A stretch of 64,000 nucleotides of DNA from Heliocidaris erythrogramma. Its lineage: Eukaryota; Echinodermata; Echinoidea; Camarodonta; Echinometridae. The position numbers were made by a program, and so were the translations under genes. Of this stretch, positions 1 through 11,869 are shown in pieces. Location: NCBI GenBank assembly GCA_025617745.1, contig CM046858.1:44031750-44095749 (forward strand), read 5' to 3'. Numbering within the stretch: the stretch's first letter is position 1; every line of letters begins with the position of its first letter. The notes under the pieces were generated by a model. That model saw nothing but the letters and a program-made list of their open reading frames with translations, was not told the DNA's origin and did no database searches.

Positions 1-361
1 GAACAGTGGACAAGGCAAAGTATCTGTAGAAGAAAATAGTGTTACCAAAAGGAAAACTCAATCATACACAGTGATTGATTTAGGAGGCACAACAGACCCT
101 TGCCCATTTAAAAAAAAAACCCATCGTGGCATACCTCAAGTGCACAACATAAAAGGTGCCCCCTGTTTGTGTCCATGTGCCCCCTTTCGAATATTCGATG
201 TTTTATCTGCAGTCATTCCCTTAACACACACATTTATTTACGCAATGATTAATGATAAGGAATATGTTTACATTGATTCATATAACCCTCAGCTATCCCA
301 ACCTTCCTCAAGAACAAAGCTACAAATGCAACTAAAGTAACAAACAAATAAACTGACTTAC
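1..361. other. CLCA intron 4, left edge
   Basis: This is intron sequence downstream of the last visible CLCA exon. I see no further VWA-coding exon on the minus strand here. Confidence 0.5.
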
Positions 362-604
362 ACTGTTCATACTACCGCTGATATCGAGCACAAGTACAAC
401 ACTTCTTACTGATGATAGCTGGATGACATCGAATATGGGAGTGGTGTTAGTGACAGGTTGGATACCATCCAGAAAGTCTGATGTCCGTTCTCTCATTACC
501 GTCCAGGCACTGTCTCCACCGCATTCTTTATTCATGAGGTTTGGTGCAAGGGGATTGTGCAAGTTATTTGGGTCTGAATGGTCGTCATCACAAAATTCCT
601 CAAT
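362..604 (-). CDS. CLCA: CLCA exon 4 (start of VWA domain)
   Basis: Acceptor TTTCAG|ATTGAGG, donor AACAGT|GTAAGT; 81 codons, phase 0 to 0. It codes for IEEFCDDDHSDPNN and continues to VVLVLDISGSM, the first strand and MIDAS loop (DxSGS) of a von Willebrand A domain. The MIDAS is intact although the protease motif upstream is lost. The next exon is off the window. Confidence 0.88.
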
Positions 605-618
605 CTGAAATATATATA

Positions 619-653
<35 letters not shown>

Positions 654-3600
654 TACTTGATAAAGCCCTAAGGGCTAAAATTAGTACTTCTACATTGTTC
701 ACGGAGTGTCATTTGTTGTTTGTTATTTACTTTTCATCTCCGAGCAGAACTTCAATTTTTGTACCCGACAACTGCATGTATGTAAGGGCATATATACGCG
801 GCTTCTCATTGTTCAAAACTCACCTGCCCCCGACAAAGGAATTAACTAATAAGGTAGAAGATTTGTTAATCTGTCGGACAACTGAATCTGGGGTCGCTGA
901 AACCATACACGGCCCATCTCCGTGGCCTAGTGGTTAAGGTCTCGGCGTTCTAAACCAGGGACCTGGGTTTGATTCCCGGCGTAGACATTTTCTCAACCCC
1001 CCCCCCCCCCCCCAAAAAAAAAAAAAACAACAAACAAACAGACAAACAAACAAACAAATTTTAAAAAAAAGTAAATATATATATAAATAAATAAATAAAT
1101 AAATGATAATAATGAAAGGGGAGCACAGCTCTTGTTAACTTTTATTTAAGCTTTCGCAATTAATTAATTCACAACACAACAATTGCCACTGTGTGTTCCA
1201 ACTGTCATTTCTCCCAACCTCTAGCTGTCCAATGTCATTAATGATTCATAACACTGTGTTAAAAAGGTATTCTGGAATTTCAACTGCAACACACAATGGC
1301 AATTGTTATGTTCTGAATTAATTACTGATACACACAGATTTTGTATCCTTGATTTTTCAAAAAGTGAAAAATCTAATTAAATATTCAGAGCAATATTTAA
1401 AACAAAATTATTCAGAGAAGCGTAATAAAACTTGCTCCCAATAAATGTTACATCCTTCAACTTTACAATGTAAAAACCTCAGACTGATACCAGGTATATT
1501 TTTTTAGTTATCAACGATCAGTAGTGTCCAAAGTTTTTTTTAACACCTTGTACAATGCAGTGGCGTGGAAATCTGATGATAAAATTCACAGGGAATTACC
1601 GAATGTATGTGAGCATCCTTGGTTCCAAAAAGCAGTGAAGCGGTAGCAGTCTGTCCACCATTGTCAGGAACAAAGCGACAATTGGGGTCATAACCACCAT
1701 TAGGATCACCCAAACATCGATGTCCATTAAGTACAACTTCTCCTTTGATCTTCAGAGAGCAGCGGGTTCCCTCTGGACCGACACCGGGTGAGTCGTAGGC
1801 TGGAGCACCACCACCCTTGCCGTCATAGTGCTCCTTGAACAGTCCCCAGCGATAATAAGCCCAATTTCGTACCAAGACACTGTCTAGTAACATAAAGGTG
1901 AAAGACATATAAAAATGCGGTATTACAAAACCATTAATGTTTTAGTAATATCCCGAAAATTTATTGATAATTAAAAGTCAGGGCAGAAGACATGTACATT
2001 ATGAATTATAAGATGGTGAAGAAGATGATGATGATTTTTTTTATGACGCTGATAGTGACAATGAAGATGAAAATGATAAAATTAGTGGTGATGAAGAGTA
2101 ATGGCATTAATAATGATAATCAATAAAAATGAATTCATCCGATTGAGCCCAACGAGTTGCAAACACCAGTATTGGTGTCATCCTTAACACAATTGCATTT
2201 TCATAAATACCTACCTGTGAGGCCAAACTTGTTTTCTCTGTACGTTGCATCTAGAATATATCGTGGTGTCATGTGCATCAGAGTTCCTTCCTTCCCACAT
2301 CCTGCAGGGTTGTCGACAAAGGGCTCATCATCAGGAAAGTTGTGCACGACTATGTTGGCAGACTGTAAGGTTTCGGTCCTAGCAAATTGGTACTGGCTCT
2401 GCAGGGACCAGGTGTTTGGGACCAGGATCTTGATGTGTTGCCAATAGACGTGCTGCTTGCTGGCTAGGTAGAGACGCTGAGATGCTGATGTGAACATCGT
2501 CTGCGAGAGAGAAGGGAGAGAGCATGAGAGAGATAGAGAGAAAAGGAGATAATGGAGGAGAGACGGGGAGGGAGGAGAGACGGGAAAAGAGGGGGAGAGA
2601 GTGGAGAGAGAGACGGGGAAGGGTTAAATTTATAAAATATTGTTCGCCTCAGCTAGTTCTATACACCTTGCTATTACTTCATAGCGACGATATGTACTCA
2701 TGATATAGTTAGAAATCGCGCGTAAAAAGTGGCATTTCTGGAGGATGTTCGCGATCATTGAAGTGTTCACGGATTAGACAAAGGGGGGATTTTGTTTTGG
2801 AGGAGAGAGAAATTTCGCACAAAAAAGGGTCATATTTTTATCATGTTCGCAAGCATGTGAATGTGTATGTACCCGTCTTTGCGAACATATGCATGTATGA
2901 TAGTTTTTATGTAGTGGCTAAGCCAAAAATAGGGTTATATATTTCGAGTCCAGTTTTATTACACGAAAGGGTCTGAGCCTTTCAAATTGAAATTTACGTT
3001 TACCCTTGTATATCATATTTACGAAAGCTGAGAATCTGCAGTTTATGAAAATGTACTCATTAGTGGCGGAATCGGGGGGGGGCCACTTCCGGCCCATGCC
3101 CTCCCCCTTTTGAATGAAAAGTGTACATTGTGCCCTCTCTTTTTTAAATTGTGCCCCCCCCCCCCCACCCACCCCCTTGGAACTGAAAAAAAAAATTTCT
3201 TTTTTCTTTTTTTTTTTTTTGCTTCTCAGGATAACCTTCTTTTTTTCTTTCTTTTTTTTTTGCTTGTCTGAGAATTTTTGGAGGAAGAGTGGACCCCAAA
3301 AATGGCATAAACTTTTTTTTCTTATCAAAGTATTATCTGAGATTTGTGCCCCCCACCCCCCCCCCCCCCTGTACAAAATCATGGATCCCCTCCTGTGTCT
3401 CATCATGATCACGTAATAGAATGTGAGTTTTAATGTGTTTTACAAAATTTCACCATCCATTCTATCGTCCCGTCCCATCGCGCTTTAAAAAAAGTCGTTA
3501 TTATACATAGTATTAGCATCGTCATCAGTCTCATGTTCGTTGTGCCATTGTTCTTCACTGTAAAGCTATTATATAAATGAAGGTATGCAGCATGTGGCAT

Positions 3601-5839
3601 TTCTTCTTTTTTGTCATGAGAATAAATTCTATCAAATTCCCCGTTGGCTCAGATCCATAAAGGGGTCATAATGTCAGTCTTTAGTCAATTATAGTCAATA
3701 ATCATGCTCACCTATTTTAATGTCGATTGAAATGGTCTATGTGGATTGCGTGATCTGGGAGGGGTAACCAATTGCTATTATCATGAACGTATTGCGTTTA
3801 TAGTACTTTACATGAGCTCTACAATGTGTCAAGAACATTGTTTTATGATCTGTGACAGATAAGCATACCGCTAAAAATCCGAATTATCTGAAATTATATA
3901 GGTTAATAGGTGAATGGGTGAAATATATATTTGGTTACTGTAATTTAACAATAAATACAGTACCTGATCATATTGGGCAAATCGCAATGTTAGATAATAA
4001 AAAGGCCGAGATCTCATTGTGTTTCATGAAGTGCAAATTGATTGTCAATAGGGTCAACAACTTGCTACAGACTGTCTGGTCGGCGATCGTATTAAGGGTG
4101 GGGATGCCTTGAACTGGAAGTTTTTTTCAAGGGGTATCTCCCAGTCCGGTGAAATTCTGAAGAAAAAAAACCCTTCCCATTTTCTTGCGCGGTTGCTGCA
4201 TCCACTCCCACGAAGAAATATATGTACTTTATCATATCAAGCAGCATTGCTAAAATGCAAAGTTTATTAAACGATATTTGATAGAGTACGAAACCATGAC
4301 AATGGTTTACGTTAATGGGGTGGGTGGGGGTAAGAAGATTTCCCCCACTCGCCGTAAATAAGAGAAATTGCCGCCCCTGATCTTAGGCCATACTGAGGGA
4401 CGTCACTAGACATAGAGGGGGTGTGGACTCTGGGTGTCCCCCCCCCCCCCCCACTCAAAATTGCTGTCGGCAAATGCACCTCCTCTGTCGGTAAAAAAAA
4501 AAGGAGGGGAAAAGGGAGAGGGAGAGGAAAGGAAAATGGAGAAGCGAGAAAGGAGAAAGGGGAATGGAAAGGAAAACAAAAACAAAAAAAGGGAAAGGAA
4601 AAGAGAAGGAAAGAAAAAGAAGGAAAACCGCTTCGCCTTCGCTCGCAAAAAGTTAATATTCGGGCAAACGCCCCTTCGGTAAAAGGCTGCAGCCCCGAAA
4701 AGTTCCGATATTCGAGCAACCACCCCTTCATTTTCGGGCAGCGAGGTGAGGTGTCAGAATGTCCACATATTTGGGCAGCGAGGTTCCCAGATAATTATGT
4801 AACTTCTGTATGTACCTTCTGTACACTTTCACGACAAACTGTTTATAAAGATTTGCTCACTTACTTCGCTCTCTCGCAAAAATTTAGAATTGAAAAGTTT
4901 ATATTCGGGCAAAAGGCGTCCCCTTTCGGCAATGGGGCTGCTGCCCACCTTCCCCGAGGATTTTCAAAGTTCCGATATTCGGGCAACGTACCACCACTTC
5001 ATATTCGGGCAGCGAGGAGCCAAAATCATGTCCACATATTTTGGGCGACGAGGTTCCTAGATAATTTTGTAACTTAGAACTTTGTGTAACTTTTGTACAT
5101 TTTCAATGCAAAAAGTTTTGAAATTGGGCTCTCTCGCTCGCCAAAATCTGGAAATTGAAAAGTTGATATTCGGGCAAAAGGCGTCAGCTATCTTGCGAAA
5201 ATGGGCCTGTATGATCAAGATCTCTGCATCTGTGATTTTCTTTTATTATTCTTTGGGGGATATTAGGGTGCAGCATTTTTGTCGGAAAATTTGGGTGTCA
5301 CACCCTAAAAACTTGTCAGCAAATTTGGGTGTCATCCCCCCCCCCCCCCCCCATTCAGAATGTTCTAGCAACGCCCCTGGAAATACAGTTAATATTATTC
5401 CCGTAAATACCCCAATCAATTTATTTCTTGTTTACTTTGAATAACATTCAGTTGCGGTTTCGGTTTATTGTTTCATATTTCACATTTACGGTGATTTTAC
5501 AATATAAACAATACAAACAATATAAATGGTACAAACAAGATAAATGGTACAAAAGAACATGAAATCTATTGTCAGAGAAAATAAAAGAAGGCGAGTACCT
5601 CATTATCTGTACATTTGCATGCAGTATTGACTGAAAAGACTGGGCTAAAAATAAATTATGAAATGCAAGTATCTCATTATTTACGACGGTATGATCTCAA
5701 TTGAAGGGTAACCTTTGGTTTACTATTATGTTTTTTAAACATCAGGTACTAATACATTTGTAAGAATGGTCTCATCTCCTTGCGATGATTTTGTACATTT
5801 GTTCCAATTTGCAACTGTATTTAATTTGGTATTACTGTT

Positions 5840-5871
<32 letters not shown>

Positions 5872-7635
5872 TATTATTTGTATTATTATGATGATGATTA
5901 TTACCATCAATCATCATGATCATCATTCTATTAAATTAATCTAAAAATTTGTAAAACATAAATTCATTTCCCAAGTCTATTATGATTACCTCGATGTTGT
6001 ATTAGCTACATGATATAGTGTTACTGCACAGAACAACTAAAATATATTAAAATTTTGCTTGCAAAAATAGCAAAGTTCCATATGCCTTGAATTTTCTCGA
6101 AATAATCAAGGCTTAGAACCCTCAAGGCCAAGGCTAAGCCTCGGCATACAAGTCCAAGTCCAAGGCATTAAAAAAACACCGGCCAGGCATCAAGGCACTA
6201 CAACACTGGTCATCGCTAATTTCTTCGTTGTCCTAGAAGTTTCAAAGATATACTGCGCGTTTCCAAAAAAAAGAGGAAACCCAAAATTCCTGTACATGAA
6301 CTATATGTCTACCGATAATGAAAAACATACCGTATGAAAGAGTAATTAAGAATCTTTTCAATGGTAACTTGTTTAGGTTTCCAGGGTCATGCATCACTGA
6401 ACACCATTGTCTTCAACGTTTTGTACAAAAATCTTGTTGGTTCACTTTCTTGTAAAACACAATAGGCATGATGTTAAAGCGATGCCTTTTGTGAAATTAC
6501 CCGAGAGCTTCAGTTCTCACTGTGGGTGATTTACTTCTTAAAATTTGTATTAATGAGATATTATTCACCCACGCTTCAGGATTTTTGCTTTGTAAAACCC
6601 TTTTCAGATAGGAAACATTTTGCAAAGAAGACAGTCTTGGTGAATTTTAACAAGGTTGCATGCAGAACAACCAGTGCGAACCAAAAGGATTGTAAGATCA
6701 CAAAGCAATGCAAATCAAAGACAAAGAGCATAAAGAAGGAAAATCAAAAACCCATGCATGTGAAGATTTGACTGTGCTGATTTTAAAAATGTCAGACTTA
6801 TTGTTAAAAAAAAAACACCACGATTTCTGTGCTCTCCGAGGACCTCACTTCTGCTTGGTCAAAGTAACAACTCGGTCCATGCATTGTGAAGTTCGTGAGA
6901 CTGTTTGTTAAGGCGTAAAATCAATCATTATGAGATTTGCTTACTGACGAATGGACATGAAGAGCAACCAGGCTAGTTAACAAAAACATTTAACCCAAAC
7001 CATGCCTATTATGTTTTAAAAGAAAGTGAACCAACTAGAATTTACATTTGATTTTGAAGAGGTATTCGCTAATGCATGACCCTCGAAACCTAAATTTTCA
7101 AAGTTAGGTTTCCTTTTTGTAAACACCCTGCAGATTAGTAGTATGCCTGTCATTCTCCAATTTCAGTACTTTATTGAGATATAATATTATAATAGATTGG
7201 TAGTAAGGTTGTCATTCTCCAATTTCAGTACTTCATTAATTGAGATATAATATTATAATATAGAAATGAGATAAACGTGATTCATAGGACAAAAGATGGG
7301 CTCATTGAAAAGCCATATTAAAACAGTCCTACAACTGATCACGTTTTCCAGTATAACTATGTTTGAATGAATGAATAGGTAAATAAATAGTTAAATGAAT
7401 GAATAAATAGATACAAATTTTAGAAATGAATAAGTAAATACAGTAAACTGATAAATATTTTTACTTTGAGATTGTCAGTGATGTTGAGATCTTCAGGGAC
7501 ATTCCCGTCGATTGCAATGAGAAGATTCGAGTACGCACCATCGCTCAGATTTATGGTATTCTTCTGGCCCACAACCACACCTTCCAGAAAGATCCCCAAG
7601 AGTAGAATCGTAAGAATCCTCCTTTTATATTCCAT
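362..7635 (-). CDS. CLCA: CLCA-family protein, 5' part (4 exons, runs off left edge)
   Basis: Partial gene for a calcium-activated chloride channel regulator (CLCA) family protein. In vertebrates these are secreted or membrane-attached proteins with an N-terminal zincin-like domain followed by a VWA domain; they modulate TMEM16A chloride channels and cleave themselves. Exons 7465-7635, 2215-2500, 1600-1883 and 362-604 join in frame (phases 0/1/0/0) into 328 codons. Visible order: signal peptide (hydrophobic run at residues 7-20), CLCA N-terminal domain with the Cys-rich 'RCSLKIKGEVVLNGHRCLGD' stretch, then the start of the VWA domain with MIDAS motif DISGSM at residues 321-326. These positions match the family layout. 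The HEXXH protease motif is absent: residues 158-162 read RNWAY. The rest of the VWA and the C-terminal domains lie beyond position 1. Family assignment is firm; which paralog is unknown. Confidence 0.9.
911..985 (+). repeat. tRNA-derived SINE fragment
   Basis: It contains a pol III A-box-like TGGCCTAGTGG (923-933) and a B-box GGTTTGATTCC (966-976) spaced as in a tRNA, but with no CCA end. It is followed by poly-C and poly-A runs. It lies in CLCA intron 3. A decayed tRNA-related SINE head is more likely than a functional tRNA. Confidence 0.6.
993..1104. repeat. Simple repeats (poly-C, poly-A, CAAA, AAAT)
   Basis: A poly-C run, poly-A, (CAAA)n and (AAAT)n tracts directly follow the SINE fragment, as the tail of a retroposed element would. 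Confidence 0.8.
1600..1883 (-). CDS. CLCA: CLCA exon 3 (degenerate zincin motif)
   Basis: Acceptor TTACTAG|AC, donor CATTCG|GTAATT. It opens with SVLVRNWAYYRWGLFKEHYD. In vertebrate CLCA1 the equivalent stretch is HEWAHLRWGVFDEY, where the two His, the Glu and the Asp are the zinc/catalytic residues. Here they are R, Y, N and K respectively, while the flanking W, A, RWG and F are kept. The Cys-rich segment that follows is intact. Confidence 0.88.
2215..2500 (-). CDS. CLCA: CLCA exon 2
   Basis: The acceptor is CTCGCAG|ACG and the donor CACAG|GTAGGT; phase 0 in, phase 1 out. It codes for the segment starting TMFTSASQRLYLASKQHVYW, which aligns with the CLCA region that reads like 'TEASTYLFEAT...' in vertebrates, and ends at KFGLT just before the former protease motif. 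Confidence 0.88.
4630..5215. repeat. Degenerate ~240-bp tandem repeat (ATTCGGGCA-rich)
   Basis: Two longer copies and one partial copy share blocks in the same order: CTCGCAAAAA, ATATTCGGGCAAA, AAGTTCCGATATTCG, TTCGGGCAGCGAGG, GTCCACATATTT, GCGAGGTTCC and AGATAATT. Starts are near 4634, 4867 and 5130. An open frame spans the copies but has no domain character and is taken as repeat-derived. Confidence 0.65.
5840..5872. repeat. (CAT)n microsatellite
   Basis: About ten ATC/CAT triplets in a row; intronic. Confidence 0.9.
6372..7092. repeat. 720-bp foldback element in CLCA intron 1
   Basis: The left arm (GTTTCCAGGGTCATGCAT, then GTTGGTTCACTTTCTTG and AATAGGCATGATG) is mirrored by the right arm (CATGCCTATTATG, GAAAGTGAACCAAC, AATGCATGACCCTCGAAACC). 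The arms are about 100 bp and diverged. No coding sequence inside; a non-autonomous DNA element. Confidence 0.65.
7141..7262. repeat. 60-bp tandem duplication
   Basis: GTCATTCTCCAATTTCAGTA and the following GAGATATAATATTATAATA occur twice in direct orientation. Confidence 0.85.
7465..7635 (-). CDS. CLCA: CLCA exon 1 (signal peptide)
   Basis: 57 codons, beginning MEYKRRILTILLLGIFLEGV and followed by the family-typical 'IAIDGNVPED' stretch. The ATG is followed directly by a basic n-region and a hydrophobic core, so this start is preferred. The donor follows codon AAA (CTCAAA|GTAAAA), phase 0. Confidence 0.85.
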
Positions 7636-7866
7636 CTTCCATTCATGTGATGTACCTCCGAGTATACGTCACAGGTGCAATACAGAGTCTTAAATGAATA
7701 CCTTCTTCCCCTTCTAATGCTTTTATAGTCTTAACGGTGGTGCATCTTATGTGGTAGCAAAATGAGATTTGATTCGTCGATAGGAAGACTATAAAATGTA
7801 ATCATTAATCAGTATGCACTGATCTAATATATCAAGAGCAAGAAAAGTTTGGGGTTGCATACATCA

Positions 7867-7994
7867 GGGGCCTGTAACATAAAGAGATAAATCAATCTTA
7901 CGATTGATATCAATCGTAAGTCTATGGCAAACCATGTACTGAAGAGTTAAAATTGATCGTAAGATTGATTGTATCTCTTTACGTTACAGGCCCC
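7867..7994. repeat. 128-bp MITE (GGGGCCTGTAAC termini)
   Basis: The terminal inverted repeats start GGGGCCTGTAACATAAAGAG and end CTCTTTACGTTACAGGCCCC, continuing into paired ATCAATCTTACGAT / ATCGTAAGATTGAT. Nearly the whole element can fold into a hairpin. It lies about 230 bp upstream of the CLCA start codon. Confidence 0.85.
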
Positions 7995-8229
7995 AGCTAT
8001 GATATTGAATGACTGGTTACACGAGCTACGAGCGATTTAGACTAGGGGTGCTGAGGGTAGACAGTTATGCCCACAAATTCGGAAAAGGCAAGCAAAGAAA
8101 CAACCAAACTATATCGCCACATCCTTTGGTTGCCTTTTCATCCCCAAGTTCTCAGTCAAGAAAATAATAATAATAATTATAATGATAATAACGATTAAAA
8201 AAAAGAAAATAATAATAATAATGAGTATA

Positions 8230-8239
8230 ATTGATAATG

Positions 8240-8294
<55 letters not shown>

Positions 8295-8300
8295 TAATAA
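8230..8300. repeat. (AAT)n microsatellite
   Basis: About twenty AAT units; surrounding ORFs are artefacts of this repeat. Confidence 0.95.
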
Positions 8301-8504
8301 AATGATTACAGTAATACCAATAGTAACTAGAGCACTCGGAGGGGGACCAGTCCGAGTACATGTATCCCCCGAACCCGTCACCCATCCCCAATTTGAATCA
8401 ATGTTGTGACTGAAATGGATAAAGTGGCTATTTGGGACCTCGGGTATCACTGCTGACAAATTTGACCTTTTTGTACTTTTGTCATTTTTAGTTGTTTTGA
8501 AATC

Positions 8505-8895
8505 GAAGGTGATCCGACAAAAACTGCAGCCGGTAGAGCGCTCACAAGAAATTCTTTACTATTTCTTTTAAAAATATGGTTACCATGGCAACCATGTCGA
8601 CCCCGCCCACACCAAAAACAATATGCGTCTTCATCTTACCATAATGCACCTCCATGCGAAATTTGGAGGTGATCCGACGAGAACTGCAGCCGGTAGAGCG
8701 CTCACAAGAAAATCTGTACTATTTCTTTAAAAATATGGTTACCATGGCAACCATGAGTCCGCCCACACCAAAAAACAATAGGCTTCTTCATCTTACCATA
8801 ATGCACCTCCATGTGAAATTTGAAGGTGATCCGACAAAAACTGCAGCCTGTAGAGCGCTCACAAGAAAATCTCTGCGGCGGACGCGGCGGACGCG
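8505..8895. repeat. ~158-bp tandem repeat, 2.4 copies, carrying X-box motifs
   Basis: The units start near 8505, 8665 and 8822 with GGTGATCCGAC, CTGCAGCC, TAGAGCGCTCACAAGAAA. The first two units also carry ATGGTTACCATGGCAACCAT followed by CCGCCCACACCAAAAA. GTTACCATGGCAAC (8579-8592 and 8738-8751) matches the RFX X-box consensus GTHNYYATRRNAAC. The third copy is truncated and ends in a GC-rich CGGACGCGG stretch. Confidence 0.85.
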
Positions 8896-9119
8896 TCGCG
8901 ACGATGCCAAATCCATAGTATCCCGGAACACTAGTTCGGGGGATACAATAATGATAATAGATAATAAGTATTCTTCTTTTGTTATTACCATTATTGTCTT
9001 TGTTATTTTTATTATTATCATTATTATTATTATTATAAGATAATACATGTAGTAATAATAACAGTAGTGATAAAAATGGATAAAAAGTTCATCACGTTTT
9101 TCTGCCATGGCTCCACAAT

Positions 9120-10015
9120 TCTTTGACAGGGGTTTCTCTTCAAAAGGTCACCACATTTTTACCGCCTTGTCACCCTACAATTGCTGACAAGTGACAAGGA
9201 AATAAAAAAAGAAAGATGAAAGAAATGGCGTCAGATTTTGGGTTCCTTTCCACTCCAAACGTTGCTGAAAGCACCCCCCCCCCCCCTCCCTCTCCCAAAA
9301 GACAGGAAATTGCCGTACCTATAAGAGTAGACTTACAGTGAATACATTTAATATCATTCCCGTAAAATCCCCGATGAATTTATTTCTTGTTTACTTTGAA
9401 TTTCATGAAATTACTATCTCTCGTATAATTATTAATCTTTGGTTTATGTTTTTTTATTATCAGATGCTTGATTAAAACATGATTTGTGAGGATGGTCCCA
9501 TATTGTTGCGATAAGTTTTTCGTTACCTAAAGGGTGTTAATGATTTAAAGTGTCAATATGCATAACCACGCCATTAATAAAAATAATAATAAGGGTAATA
9601 ATAACAATAAATTAATATTAATAGTAATAATTATAATAGATATTTTTCTTCTTAATATTATCATTATTTTCTTTATTATTATTATTATTATTATCATTAT
9701 TATCATTATTATCATTATTATCATTATTATCATTATTATTCTTATAAAATAAAACATGTAGTAATAATAATAATAATGGCTCCACATTTCTCTGACCGGG
9801 GGGGGGGGGGGAATGTCGTCATATTCGGGGTTACTTTTCAAAAGGTCACCACATTTTTAGCGCCTTATCGCGCTACAATTCCTGACAAGGAATAAAAATG
9901 AAAGTTGAAAGGAATGGCGTCACATTTGGGGTTCCTTTCCCCTCCAAACGTTGCTCCAAGCACCATCCCCCTCTCAAGCACTCCCCCGTAACACCCCGAA
10001 CAACATCGACAAGGG
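9120..10015. repeat. Two diverged copies of a ~200-bp repeat separated by AT-rich DNA
   Basis: AAAAGGTCACCACATTTTTA, then CAATTxCTGACAAG, AAATGGCGTCA and CACTCCAAACGTTGCT, occurs at 9140-9275 and 9839-9965. The DNA between (9340-9530) resembles the CLCA intron 1 segment at 5390-5800 (CATTCCCGTAAA, TTTATTTCTTGTTTACTTTG), so a larger block was duplicated. ATT/ATC microsatellites occupy 9675-9750. Confidence 0.6.
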
Positions 10016-10019
10016 CTGG

Positions 10020-11834
10020 GTATTGCGGCATCCTTTAGCATCCCCGAGCCCCGCCGAGCACCTATACGGCTCCCAGGTACGTAAGGAGAAGTAACAGGGA
10101 AAGCACGCTCTTGCAAGATGACAATAATAATTGGGGCATCAATGTTTACACATTTTCGAGCACGTATATCGTTAGTGATTCATATCAGACTCAGGAAAGG
10201 GCAAGACGGGTCCTAGTTGGCCCCCTATACTACAACGGAATTCTTTTAAAGGGCGCAGTTTCGTACCGTGGCCCGTGAACCAGTCGTTTAGGGGGGGCAC
10301 TGATGACTAGGACGCCACGAGACTAAATTCGGTGGAGATATTATAAAATGGGAGATAAAAGGCTATTTAATGAAGGGGGTATAAAAGGGTGTTGTGTCGT
10401 CTTCTTTTTCTCGTTACCTCCCAAATGAACTTTGTTTTTTCTTACATAAAATTATTACATGTATATCTATGTAAAATATACGAGAGGAAATCATATATGC
10501 AGCAGAAATATGGCATACAGGTTGGATATCAAGAAAACTTTTTTGCAATTCTCATATGGACATAGCAATATTATGCACAGAATTATACGTCATATGTGAA
10601 TGCCACCTGTAGAAACTATACGTGTGCTGTACGTGCGTTGACTGGCCTGTGGACTCCAGGGCCATGAAATAGTGAAGTTTACACGCATATAGATTCTTCA
10701 TAATTATATTCATATATAATAGGTGAGCTTATTCAAAGCTTTCATGTACAGTTTTGGTAGCAAAAAAGAAACTGGAACTGAGAACATGTTAAATTTAGTC
10801 TCATGTTGTCCTCCTTGTATCAAAAGATTTTTATACAAGATCATTTGGTATTCCATCACCATCCATGATTTGTAGTGAATATTAGTTTAATATCTGTAAG
10901 AAAAGCTAGATCACGGCAACATACTGGCCTACGCTAGGACCTTTCCACCCCGACGGCTTCCTGCAGAACAACTTCGGGGTTTCGCATGGACATAGCATGT
11001 GTGTCCCCATAGGTTTTACACGCGTGTATAGTGCTAGTGCACGCTGCCATTGTCGGGAGTTTACGTACCTTGCGCGGTATATAAATTATTTTTTTGCATC
11101 CCATTTGTGTAATATTCCACTTTAGGAGGTAAAATATTCACAGCATCTTAGCATTGCTAGTATCTTGCTATTTATATATTCAATATTTTGGGGGGCTTAC
11201 CAAAACTCTACATTACCTTTAAAAACCAAAGAATAAAATGTTTTTATATTATCAAGCATTGATACAAAATTAGTAAAGAGAAATAAGCACAGTGAATAGT
11301 AGGCCTACTCCTTGAAAGAAACAATAGATTCCACTGATGAAATTTAACTCCGTTATTTTCTAAACTTTTAACATTTTTGTGATGCATATTGATCGCAGTG
11401 CATGCAGTGTCATTTTCGGACAGGCATAATCATAAAGTCCCGGATCACCCGGTCGCCCCCCGCACCCACCCCCCCCCCCCCCCGAGTGGTGCGATGATCT
11501 TAAGAAATGAGAAAGAATAGGCCTATAGTCCAGGTTAAACCTATTGTTAATATGATGATCATAATCATCATCATCTCCTGTCAAAACTTCTGACAAAATA
11601 CAAATAAAACTGGTCTGTCCACACAGTTGCACTTTGTGAATATTTTTTAAACCGATTCAATAAAATTCAATTCATTTAAATTAAAAACCAATTCAGTTCA
11701 GTTCAATTTAATTCAACTCAATTCATTCAATACAATTCATGGTTTTAATTTATATCTTCATCATAGCGGCAGTCCGCCGAATTGTGAAAATAACGGAAGC
11801 TTCGTAGTCATATACAATTTTTGGCAAAATAGTA
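10020..11834. other. Intergenic DNA without recognised genes
   Basis: AT-rich DNA with a poly-C stretch near 11461-11483 and scattered short inverted repeats. I see no splice-bounded coding segment on either strand. Confidence 0.5.
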
Positions 11835-11869
11835 TAGGTTTTTGCCGTCATGTTCGTAAGTTGGCCGGT

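Larger units (their letters stand above)
2501..7464. other. CLCA intron 1 content
   Basis: A 5-kb intron without recognised exons. It holds a GA-rich tract (2501-2632), poly-C/poly-T rich repeat debris (3066-3400), purine-rich low complexity (4496-4630), a degenerate ~240-bp repeat with its main copies at 4630-5215, a (CAT)n microsatellite (5840-5872), a large foldback (6372-7092) and a 60-bp tandem duplication (7141-7262). Confidence 0.7.

Noticed and set aside
911-985. A functional tRNA gene
   Set aside because: A- and B-boxes are present but the arms do not pair into a cloverleaf by eye and simple repeats follow; a SINE head fits better.
3114-3412. ORFs on both strands in poly-C/poly-T DNA
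   Set aside because: Homopolymer translation products, no protein character.
4421-5077. 218-codon plus-strand ORF
   Set aside because: Half is purine-rich low complexity and the rest runs through a degenerate tandem repeat.
8109-8459. ORFs with poly-Ile, poly-Asn or poly-Leu
   Set aside because: Translations of the (AAT)n microsatellite.
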